This document shows positions 17,901 to 25,693 of a stretch of DNA of 64,000 nt, piece by piece. Made by a program: the position numbers and the translations under genes. Each line of letters starts with the position of its first letter. Position 1 is the stretch's first letter. This DNA is from Deinococcus indicus (GTDB lineage: Bacteria; Deinococcota; Deinococci; Deinococcales; Deinococcaceae): the NCBI RefSeq assembly GCF_002198095.1, contig NZ_NHMK01000035.1, positions 1-64,000 of the forward strand, given 5' to 3'. The notes under the pieces are model-generated. The model did not search any database and had not been told where the DNA came from. It worked only from the letters and a program-made list of their open reading frames with translations.

Positions 17901-20186
17901 TCATCCGGGTTCGTTGCTCTGGAGGGCCCGCCACCTGACCGGCATGTCCCGCAGGTCGCGGTCGAACAGTCCGGCTCCCCGCCCGCCGAACAGCTGTTCC
18001 CAGTCGGCGGCGTCCAGCGCCTTTCGCAGCCGCGTCGCGTAGTTCTGCACGAGGGCCGCCCGGTAGTGCGCCGCGTCGTAGTCGCGGCCGTCCGGGTCGC
18101 TCAGGGCGGTGAGTCCCTGCCCGGCGCGGACGTACAGGTCGATGCGGTCGCCCACCCGGAAGTCCAGTCCGGCCCGCCACGCCGCTTCCAGGTGCGTTTC
18201 CCGACGCTGGGCGCGCGTCTGGGCGTAGTCGGCGCGGGTCTTCCCGATCCGCAGGCGGGTACTGACGTCCGCGTTCGTGAAATCCCGCTCCGTCAGGCGC
18301 CTGACGGTGTCCTCGAACGCCGCCTGCACGCCCGGCACGTCCCCCTGCAACAGGGCTTGCAGCGCCGCGCGCAGGAACGCCGCGCCGTACCGCCCGGAGC
18401 GGCTGGACCCGAACGACGCGCCGCTCTGGTCGAGCGTGCCGTCGTACCGCAGCAGGGCGTAGTTCTTCACCTGATGGCTCAGCATCGCCCGCGCGCGCCC
18501 GTCGAACTCCAGCGTGATCCCGTTCGGCAGGCCGGCGGCGACCTGCGCGATCAGCGTCCGCTCGGCCGCCTCCCCGAGGTCCTGCCCGGTGCTGAAGTAC
18601 ACGCCGTCCGTGTCGGATTCGATCAGCTGCACGCCGCGCGCCTGCAGCGCCGACGTGACCTGCTGCAGGATGGCCCGCCCGCGCGCCGTGACCCGGTCGG
18701 CCGCCTCCCGGTCCCCCAGCCGTGCCAGCCGCCCGGCGCCCAGGTACCCGTACGCGGCGTTCACGACCAGTTTCATGGCGTCCTGCATGGCGTGGTGTTC
18801 CCGCCGCTGGGCCTCGCCGAGCAGCGCATTGCGCGCCTCGCGCTTGTGCGTCAGGCGCCGGGCGGTCAGGTCACTCACGATCCGGTGGAAGGCGCCCAGT
18901 TCGTCCTGGCGCGGGCCGATCCCCTCGGCGCGGATGATGCTGGGGTACATGCTGGCCACGTCCGCCTTGACGACGTGCCGCAGCACGCCCTCGGCGTGCA
19001 GTTGCACGTGACCGCCCCGGTGCGGTCCGGCGTGACCCCGCTCGGACGCCGGGAAGGGCCGACCCGCCTCGACGTACGTGCGGACCAGCATGGGTTCCAG
19101 CACGCCCTTGGCCGGCCCGGCCCGCGTCAGGCGGTGGTACGGGCGGGGCGTCAGGCGGGCCAGCGCGAACGCCGGGGCGAGCATGATCCGTGCCAGGGCG
19201 TCCACCTCCTGCACGTCCTGCCGCGCGTACGCCCGCACGAGCTTCGGGTGGTCCCGGTAGGTGGTCACGATCTGGTCGCCCTCCAGGTACACCCGGCCCT
19301 CCGGCGCGACCCCGAAGTGCCGCGCGGCGGCCTTCAGGCCCCCCGACGGGAGGTTCAGGCGACGCACGGCGTCGAGCGTGTCCAGCACCTCCCGGCCCGG
19401 ACAGACCCACAGCGGCGTGCGGCTCCCGTCGTCCACCGTCCAGGGCACGCCGTCCCCCGCCCGGCCCAGCCGCAGCGCAATCCCGCAGCGGCGGGCCCGG
19501 GCGGCCAGGAACGGCAGGTCGAAGCCGTGAATGAAGTGATTCTCGATCACGTCCGGGTCGCGTTCCCGGACCAGTTCCAGGAACGCCTCGATCAGCTCGC
19601 CTTCCTGCGCCGCTCGCCTCGCCTCCAGCAGCGTCTCCAGGCCCCGGTTGTCCCGCACGGCGATCAGGAAGATGCGGCCCTCGTCCGGGCTGAGCGCGGT
19701 GGTCTCCAGGTCGAACTGCAACCGCACCGGCTGATCGAAGGTCAGGCCCTGATGGTACGTCTGCCGGGAGGTGATCAGGTACTGCTCGGCGTACCCGAGG
19801 CGCAGGTAGCCGCTCAGTTCCCCCAGCGGCGGCGGAACGTCCAGGCCGCGGTTCAGGCCCACGCCGCGCCGGACGGCGGCCTCCAGCTGCCGGGGCGACG
19901 GGCCGCTCAGCAGGTACCGGTACGCCCGCGCGTCCACCGGGCGGTCCGGCGCGAGGTCCCGCGCGTGGTACAGGGACCCCGTCGGGGCCTCACCGGCCGA
20001 TACCGTCAGGGCGTCCCCCAGGTGCGTCAGGTCGTCCGGCGTCCGCGCGTACAGCCAGCCGCGCTGCCGCGTAGTCTCCCGCAGCGACGCGCCGCTGTGG
20101 GGGTCGCGCCGCCAGACGTGCACCGTCCCGTCCCCCGTCGCGTGAACGGACACGATGCCCGGTCGGGACGGAACAGTGGACGCCAT
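17901..20186 (-). CDS. Family-B DNA polymerase with 3'-5' exonuclease
   Basis: 761 residues from the ATG at 20184-20186. Exonuclease motifs: Exo I FDLET (Asp159, Glu161), Exo II NHFIHGFDLPFL (Asp223), Exo III YARQD. Polymerase motifs: A DVASMYPSI (Asp409), B KLVVNAAYGYLG (Lys472 to Gly480), C ESDTDGVY (Asp525, Asp527). All catalytic residues are present, so it is probably an active proofreading polymerase. Family-B enzymes are uncommon in bacteria outside Pol II; the divergent motif C context suggests an archaic or archaeal-like branch. It may act in damage-tolerant repair synthesis. A PARG gene is divergently transcribed. Confidence 0.92.
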   Translation of the reverse strand: MASTVPSRPGIVSVHATGDGTVHVWRRDPHSGASLRETTRQRGWLYARTPDDLTHLGDALTVSAGEAPTGSLYHARDLAPDRPVDARAYRYLLSGPSPRQLEAAVRRGVGLNRGLDVPPPLGELSGYLRLGYAEQYLITSRQTYHQGLTFDQPVRLQFDLETTALSPDEGRIFLIAVRDNRGLETLLEARRAAQEGELIEAFLELVRERDPDVIENHFIHGFDLPFLAARARRCGIALRLGRAGDGVPWTVDDGSRTPLWVCPGREVLDTLDAVRRLNLPSGGLKAAARHFGVAPEGRVYLEGDQIVTTYRDHPKLVRAYARQDVQEVDALARIMLAPAFALARLTPRPYHRLTRAGPAKGVLEPMLVRTYVEAGRPFPASERGHAGPHRGGHVQLHAEGVLRHVVKADVASMYPSIIRAEGIGPRQDELGAFHRIVSDLTARRLTHKREARNALLGEAQRREHHAMQDAMKLVVNAAYGYLGAGRLARLGDREAADRVTARGRAILQQVTSALQARGVQLIESDTDGVYFSTGQDLGEAAERTLIAQVAAGLPNGITLEFDGRARAMLSHQVKNYALLRYDGTLDQSGASFGSSRSGRYGAAFLRAALQALLQGDVPGVQAAFEDTVRRLTERDFTNADVSTRLRIGKTRADYAQTRAQRRETHLEAAWRAGLDFRVGDRIDLYVRAGQGLTALSDPDGRDYDAAHYRAALVQNYATRLRKALDAADWEQLFGGRGAGLFDRDLRDMPVRWRALQSNEPG

Positions 20187-20313
20187 CGCCCGCAGTATAG
20201 GAACGGCGCGCCCCCCCGGCCTCCGACCTGAACCCGCTGTATCCTGCGGCGCCAGGACCGGCCGACCGCACCCGACCCCCGCACCCCCCCGCCGACCCGC
20301 CCCGGAGGTTCCG

Positions 20314-21171
20314 ATGCCGCCCCTCGACCGCACGAAGCTGATTCAGGACGCCCACAGCACCCTGGCCGCGCTGAGCGCACGCGGGTACGACGGCCCGCGC
20401 GGCCACGTGGATCTGACCCTGCACCTCGCCCGCCAGGACGCCGGCACGCGGCTGTACACCCCGGAACACCTGCGCGCCGCCGAACAGCTGCTGGAACCCG
20501 GCCCGCACGACACCCGCTTCGCCGTCACGCGCGAAACGACCCTCGCCGCCACGCGCCGCCTGCTTGGCGAACGCCCCGGCCCGGTCTCTGCGCTGAACTT
20601 CGCGTCCGCCACGTCCACCGGCGGCGGCTTCCTGACCGGCTCGGCCGCGCAGGAAGAGAGCCTGTGCCGCGCCAGCGGCCTGTACGCCGCCCTGAGCCGC
20701 GCCCCCGAATATTACGAGGGCCACCGCGCCCGGCGCGACCGCCTGTACACCGACCAGCTGATGTTCGCGCAGGACGTCCCGGTCTTCCGCGACGACGACG
20801 GCGCGTGGCTGGACCGGCCCTACCACACCGACGTCCTGACCGCCGCCGCCCCGAATCTCAGAGGTCTGGACGGCGCAGAACTCGACGCCCTGCGCCCCCA
20901 GGCGCAGCAGGCCATCGAACGGCGCGCCTCCCTCGTCCTCACGGCCTTCCGGCACGCCCGCTGCACCCGCCTCGTCCTGGGCGCCTGGGGCTGCGGAGCG
21001 TTCCGGAACGACCCCCACCACGTCGCCCGGACCTTCCACGCCCTCCTGACCACAGGCCGGCACCGCGGAGCGTTCGAGGAAGTGGTCTTCGCCGTTTTCG
21101 CCATGCCCTGGGAAGAAACCAACCTCCACGCCTTCGAGCAGACATTCGCCGGACTCACGGCGCCCCGCTGA
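20314..21171 (+). CDS. Bacterial-type poly(ADP-ribose) glycohydrolase (TIGR02452 family)
   Basis: A 285-residue cytoplasmic enzyme. The ATG at 20314 follows GGAGG. The PARG catalytic signature is clear: FASATSTGGGFLTGSAAQEE, with the GGG loop and the paired Glu that hydrolyses ribose-ribose bonds of poly(ADP-ribose). A macrodomain-like C-terminal part includes VLGAWGCGAFRNDP. Related enzymes exist in Deinococcus. Divergent transcription from the family-B polymerase across 127 bases suggests shared control in DNA-damage response. Confidence 0.9.
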   Translation: MPPLDRTKLIQDAHSTLAALSARGYDGPRGHVDLTLHLARQDAGTRLYTPEHLRAAEQLLEPGPHDTRFAVTRETTLAATRRLLGERPGPVSALNFASATSTGGGFLTGSAAQEESLCRASGLYAALSRAPEYYEGHRARRDRLYTDQLMFAQDVPVFRDDDGAWLDRPYHTDVLTAAAPNLRGLDGAELDALRPQAQQAIERRASLVLTAFRHARCTRLVLGAWGCGAFRNDPHHVARTFHALLTTGRHRGAFEEVVFAVFAMPWEETNLHAFEQTFAGLTAPR

Positions 21172-21204
21172 ACCGGCTGGCGCGCCCCACCCCGGCGATG
21201 CTGG

Positions 21205-21717
21205 TCACTCCTGCGGCACCTCGGTGGGGGGGAGCATGGCGCGGCTCAGGTCGTGGTGGCTGGTGAGGTCGAGCAGGGGCGGTGATTCGCGGATCAGGGT
21301 GCCGGTCAGGTGGTGGTAGCCGTCGGGCAGGTCGCGGCCGCGCAGCAGGTAGGTGTGCCGGTCGGGGGTGACGGCCAGCAGGTCCGCGCCGACCCGCTGG
21401 ACGCGGGCGGTGACGGTCAGGGTGGTGCCGGCGGGCGCGGTGGGGGAGCTGCGGGGGTGGCGCCGGACGTCGCCGGGCAGGCGGGCGTTGTGGACGATCA
21501 GTCGCGGTGCGGGGCCGTTCCGGAGCTGCCCCCAGACGTCCAGGCGGGTGTCGTGCCGGGGGCTCCAGTCGAAGGGTTCGCCGGACAGTTCGATGGTGGC
21601 GTCGGCGTCGCTCAGGGTGGCGCCGGTGACGCTGCGGGCGTAGGTGCCGGTCACGAGGACGAGGGTGCCGTCCGGGGTGGCCGCCAGGTCCGCGATGGTC
21701 AGGGTGCGGTAGGTCAT
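21205..21717 (-). CDS. Unknown protein, OB-fold-like
   Basis: A 170-residue cytoplasmic protein with strand-rich segments (GTLVLVTGTYARSV; TLTVTARVQRVGADLLAVT) suggesting an OB-like barrel that might bind nucleic acid; this is inference from pattern only. The start overlaps the stop of a 39-residue ORF by four bases (ATGA), the last of three coupled genes. No recognised family. Confidence 0.6.
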   Translation of the reverse strand: MTYRTLTIADLAATPDGTLVLVTGTYARSVTGATLSDADATIELSGEPFDWSPRHDTRLDVWGQLRNGPAPRLIVHNARLPGDVRRHPRSSPTAPAGTTLTVTARVQRVGADLLAVTPDRHTYLLRGRDLPDGYHHLTGTLIRESPPLLDLTSHHDLSRAMLPPTEVPQE

Positions 21718-21833
21718 GGGGTCTCCAGCAGGGTGAGGACGATGGGGTGCGCGCAGAGGTTCGCGGCGTGCGTCAGGGCGGCGTCGGCGGCCAGGGGCGG
21801 GGTGGGGCCGCTGCCGGTGGCGTCGCGGCTCAC
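21714..21833 (-). CDS. Small 39-residue ORF between two coupled genes
   Basis: Starts with GTG at 21831-21833 overlapping the TGA of the upstream gene (GTGA), and ends with TGA overlapping the next ATG. The product contains ADAALTHAANLCAHPIVLTL. The tight double overlap is the main support; it could instead be a fragment of one neighbour after a frameshift. Confidence 0.45.
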   Translation of the reverse strand: MSRDATGSGPTPPLAADAALTHAANLCAHPIVLTLLETP

Positions 21834-22339
21834 GGTGGGCTGTCCGGGCAACCGAACTGAACCTGCGCGGCGGCGACGCAGGTGACGTGCAGCGTTCCGT
21901 GGGGCTGCACCCACGCCTCGCCGTGAAGGGTGAGCGCGGCGGGGTGCGGTGAGGGCGTGACTGTGAAGCCGACGTCGGTCAGGGCGCGCTCGAGGGCCTG
22001 CCGGGCGGCGCCGGGGGTGTGGTCGGTGCAGCGGACGTGCAGCGGCCTGAGTGTGAGGTCCGGCCGGGCGTGCAGCGCGGCCCGTTCGAGCAGGCCGTAC
22101 GGGAGCGCCACCTGGGCGCGGACGGTGTGGCCGTCCGGTCCGGGTTGGTCGTGCAGGACGCGGGTGACCTGCAGCAGGTGGGCGGGGATGCGGGCGCTCA
22201 GGGTGGGGTCGCCGGGCGCGGTTCTCTGCGCGAGGGTGTGCAGGCCGGTCTTCAGGAGTGATTCGAGTGCGGCGGCCCGGTCGGGCGCTGTGAGGGTCAC
22301 CTCGGCGGTGTTGGGTGGGGGAGAACTGGCGTAGATCAT
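21830..22339 (-). CDS. Unknown cytoplasmic protein
   Basis: A 169-residue protein beginning at the ATG 22337-22339 (MIYASSPPP). It has alternating helices and strands (AAALESLLKTGLHTLAQR; RQALERALTDVGFTVTP) and no signal peptide or membrane helix. No family recognised. It is first of a set of three overlapping minus-strand genes that ends at 21205. The frame is open further upstream, but that part is Arg-rich and implausible. Confidence 0.6.
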   Translation of the reverse strand: MIYASSPPPNTAEVTLTAPDRAAALESLLKTGLHTLAQRTAPGDPTLSARIPAHLLQVTRVLHDQPGPDGHTVRAQVALPYGLLERAALHARPDLTLRPLHVRCTDHTPGAARQALERALTDVGFTVTPSPHPAALTLHGEAWVQPHGTLHVTCVAAAQVQFGCPDSPP

Positions 22340-22557
22340 GCGGGCGTCACCCCCTGACGGTAGGCCGCTGCCTCCGATATTCAGGAACGAATACAAGTCC
22401 ACATAGCGCTCACTGGCCGCTGACAGCGGTCGGATAACAAGCCTGCTCCCTGACCGCCTCCCGATCAGCGGTCCCTCCGGGCGGGTTTCTCCACGCGCCG
22501 CGCATGCAGGTACGGCCCACCGGTCCATTCACCCGGCCGGGCCGCCCGGAGGACTGC

Positions 22558-22677
22558 ATGAACACCCTGCGCATCATCCTGACCCTGCTCACCCTGACTG
22601 CCCAGGCCCACGCCCGCGACGACGGCGCCGTGACCCCCCGGCCCGACACGGCGCCTCACCACCCGTCCCCCGCCTGA
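22558..22677 (+). CDS. Small secreted peptide precursor
   Basis: A 39-codon ORF with a strong site (CGGAGGA) six bases before ATG. The product is a clear signal peptide (MNTLRIILTLLTLTAQAHA) followed by about 20 polar, Pro/Asp/His-rich residues. It ends 79 bases before the TPR regulator gene at 22757. Peptide plus TPR regulator resembles the layout of RRNPP peptide-signalling systems, though no homology is claimed. It might also be a simple exported stress peptide. Confidence 0.55.
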   Translation: MNTLRIILTLLTLTAQAHARDDGAVTPRPDTAPHHPSPA

Positions 22678-22756
22678 CCCCGCCCCTCCACGCCACCTGC
22701 CCGTCCGGGGGCGTCCGGACAGGTGCGCCCTGGACCTCCTGGATTCCCGGCCGACC

Positions 22757-24010
22757 GTGAACGCGCTGCATCACGCCTGGCAGCGGGCCTACGCCCTGCA
22801 TCCCCTGGGCCGCGCGGCCGAGGCGTACGCGGACATCGAACGGGCCGCGCAGATCGCCGAGACGGAATGGCTGCGCCACCGCAGCGCCGTGTACATCGAC
22901 TGGGCCGTCATGCTGATGCGCGACCAGCGCTTCGAGGAAGGCTTCCGCCTCTACCACCAGGCGCTCGCCCACGCCGCCGACCCCGAGGAACGCGCCACGA
23001 CCCTCTACAACCTCGGCTGGACGTACCTGCGCCGCGGGCACCTCGGCCACGCCCTCGACGCGCTGCAAGAAGGCCACGCCCTGACGCGCGGCGCCCGCCG
23101 GGACGGCCTGCGCTGGCGCGGCCACCTGTTCTGCTGCGCCCTGGCCCTGCACGCCCGCGCGTGCGGGCAGTTCGACCTCGCACTCGGACGCGCCCGGCAC
23201 GCCACCCGCCTCGCCGGGGACGACCGCGCCGGCGTGTACGCCTGGAACGTCCTGGCCACCACCCTGCGCCTCGACGGGCAGACCGCCGCCGCCCGCGAGG
23301 CCCAGCAGCGCGCCCTGGAGCTGGCCGGGGACGGCGCCGCCCGCGACACCGAGGCCCTGTACCTCGCCCTGATCGACGTCGGCGGCCCGGACGCCGGGGC
23401 GGCCCACGACACCCTGCGCCGCCTCGCGCCGCGCGCCGCGCCGTACGACGGCTGGCGCGCCCGGCTGCACCTCGCCCAGGCGGACCTGCGCGCCGGGCAG
23501 ACCGCCGCGGCCCTCCAGACCCTCTAGGCGGCCACCGACGCGAACGAACCCTACGTCCTGCTCGACGAGGCGCCCGCCCTGACCGACCTGTACGCCGCCG
23601 GCCGGGCCGCCGGACTGCTCCTCCCGGCGCCCGCCGCGCGGCAGGCGGTGACCCTGCACGTCACGGCGCGCGGCACGCCGGCAGCGGTCCTGTGCGGCCG
23701 GCCCTTTCCTGGCGCGCGGCCCCTGGCCCTCGCGGCCGTCGCGTACCTGCACCACGAGGGCCCCGCCACGCTCGACACGCTGGCCGGGGCGCTGCTGGAC
23801 CTGCCCGCCGGGGACGCGCGCGGCCCGGCCCGCATCCGCGCCGCCCTGACCGACCTGACCGACCTGACCGGCACCGACACCCTGACCGTCACCCGGCGGC
23901 GCGCGGTCACGCTGGGACCCGACTGGACGGTGAGCACCGACCTGGACCGCCCCGGCCCCGACCCGTTCACGGAACTCTACGGCGAGTGGATCACGCGACT
24001 GGCCCGCTGA
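22757..24010 (+). pseudogene. TPR/winged-helix regulator split by an amber codon
   Basis: The GTG at 22757 opens 256 codons of TPR-like helices (AAEAYADIERAAQIAETEW; EERATTLYNLGWTYLRRGHL), then TAG at 23525-23527. The same frame continues without stops to 24010 and encodes the end of the helical domain and a winged-helix domain (RPLALAAVAYLHHEGPATLDTLAGALL; LTVTRRRAVTLG). The codon before TAG and the coding bias after it show one original gene of about 417 codons; CAG to TAG is the simplest change. It is therefore disrupted unless read through. It resembles the convergent gene at 23991 in architecture. Confidence 0.75.
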
Positions 24011-25097
24011 GCGGCCCACCATTCCCGAGCCAGTCCAGCGGGTCGTCCAGCAGGCACGGCCCCTGACCGTCCCGCAGGTCCGTCGACCACGCCCACTGCG
24101 GCCCCAGCGACAGCCGCCCGCCCCGCAGGCGCACCGCGCCCGAATCCCCCAGCAGGCTCCGCAGGCGCGACACGTGATACCGCACCTGCCCGTACAGCGC
24201 CTTCTCGGTCCCCTCGCCCAGCACCGCGTCCGCCACCAGCGGCCACGGCGCGCCGCCCCGCTCGATCAGGTACGCCAGCAGCGTCAGGCTGCGGCCCTCG
24301 CCGCGCATCGGCACGAACGTCAGGCCGCGCTGCACGCCCAGCCGCCCGCGCGTCACCAGTCGCGCCCGGTCCGGCGCGGCCGGCGGTTCCGGCCAGCCCA
24401 GCGCCGCGCGCACATGCGGCACGCTGCGGGCCTCGTCCAGCACCTCGAACCTGAACCCCGACACGTCCGGCAGCAGCCCCACCGGCAGGCCCGAACGCAA
24501 CACCGACTCGGCGTCCTGCAACGCCAGCCTGAGCTGCACGCCCGGCGACAGCCGCGCCTCGTCCGGCCGTCCCGACCCCGGATGCACCAGATCCAGCAGC
24601 GCCTGCACGTCCGCCGCCGCCTCCGGTGACGGCGCGTACCGCAGCGCCGCGTAATGATGCCGCACCGACACCAGCGGATCGCCCATCACGCGCGTCGTGG
24701 TCGCCAGCGTCAGGTGCGCCCCGAACGCCACGCCCGCCTCCACCTGCCCGCCCAGCGCCTCACGCGCGCGGCTCAGGGACGCCTCGAACGCGCCCTGCAC
24801 CCGGTCCACCGTCGCCAGTCCCACCAGCAGCGCCCCCCGCCACGGCCGCGCCGCACGCTGCGCCCGCACCAGCCCCATGCCCTCCTCGAACTGCCCGGCC
24901 GCCGCCGCGACCTCACCCGCCAGCAACGCCGCCCACCCGAGGTCATGCAGAATCGCCGCACGCTGCGGCACGCCCCGCCCACCGTCCGCGAGCAGGGTCA
25001 ACCACGCGCCCGGCGGCCGACGCCATGACCACCGCCCGGCCGGCTCCAGCGGCGTCCCCACCGCCCAGCCGCCCAGCGGCGGCGGCAGGGGGGTCAC
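23991..25097 (-). CDS. TPR/winged-helix transcriptional regulator
   Basis: A 368-residue protein with helical repeats (residues 45-175, ILHDLGWAALLAGEVAAAAGQFEEG) and a C-terminal winged-helix domain (about 275-345, SLTLLAYLIERGGAPWPLVADAVLG; GQVRYHVSRLRSLLGDSG). DNA-binding domain last is the reverse of normal SARP order. It overlaps the end of the convergent split regulator by 20 bases. GTG at 25095-25097 is the nominal start, but an ATG frame (25171 or 25159) would join it if the run of seven C at 25102-25108 had one more base, so the true N-terminus may be longer. Signal and targets unknown. Confidence 0.75.
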   Translation of the reverse strand: MTPLPPPLGGWAVGTPLEPAGRWSWRRPPGAWLTLLADGGRGVPQRAAILHDLGWAALLAGEVAAAAGQFEEGMGLVRAQRAARPWRGALLVGLATVDRVQGAFEASLSRAREALGGQVEAGVAFGAHLTLATTTRVMGDPLVSVRHHYAALRYAPSPEAAADVQALLDLVHPGSGRPDEARLSPGVQLRLALQDAESVLRSGLPVGLLPDVSGFRFEVLDEARSVPHVRAALGWPEPPAAPDRARLVTRGRLGVQRGLTFVPMRGEGRSLTLLAYLIERGGAPWPLVADAVLGEGTEKALYGQVRYHVSRLRSLLGDSGAVRLRGGRLSLGPQWAWSTDLRDGQGPCLLDDPLDWLGNGGPLSGPVA

Positions 25098-25171
25098 GCC
25101 GCCCCCCCAGACACACGGGGACGGTCCCGCAGCGTGACCCGGCAGATCAGGGATTCCATCCGCCCGAGCAT
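25098..25171 (-). CDS. Possible displaced 5' end of the TPR regulator
   Basis: ATG at 25169-25171 opens a 25-codon frame (MLGRMESLICRVTLRDRPRV) whose TGA overlaps the GTG start of the regulator. A strand-like start of this kind is common in such regulators. One extra base in the seven-C run (plus strand) would fuse the two frames. It may be a frameshift, a sequencing error, or a coupled leader. Confidence 0.4.
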
Positions 25172-25693
25172 AGAGTCACTGGCGGCCCCTCTGCACCCCG
25201 CTCATGCGGAAGACGGTCGAGTTCCCGCGCCAGTCCGGCCGGAACCGGCGTGGGGGTCCACACCCGGTTCAGGGCCGCGCGCCGTTGCCTGTGGACGGGC
25301 AGCGTCATGACCACGCTCTCCGGTTCCGGCGCCGGGAGCCGGTGTCCCGTCGGGCGTTCAGGTACGGACGCTGCCAGTCAGCCGGTGGATGATCAACCTG
25401 GATGGCGACGCTCAGGCCCGTTCAGGTGCAGGGAGGTCCGTGCGTCCGTATGGCCTGTCCCGCCGGCCGCGACACGTCGGGTGGGACACAGGGACCTTAT
25501 GAAAATAAGGTGAAAAAACCGGTGATAATACTGTGCAATTTTTGCACTAGGCTGTCTCCTATCCCGACGCAATGAGCTGTTTAACGGTGAGAGGGGATGC
25601 TGTTCCGCACCACTGCGGTAGACGGATCGCCCCTCATCTCCCTGGCCGCTTCCATCCTTCCGTCACATCGCCGGTTCACCCTCAGAGGTCCAG
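25172..25693. promoter_or_regulatory. Noncoding upstream region of the DUF11 surface protein
   Basis: No convincing gene. Bases 25495-25560 are unusually AT-rich for this genome. They include TGATAATA, a fair -10-like box (25523-25530), and a perfect palindrome GTGCAA-TTT-TTGCAC at 25533-25547 that could be a regulator site. The rest shows no clear structure. Confidence 0.4.
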
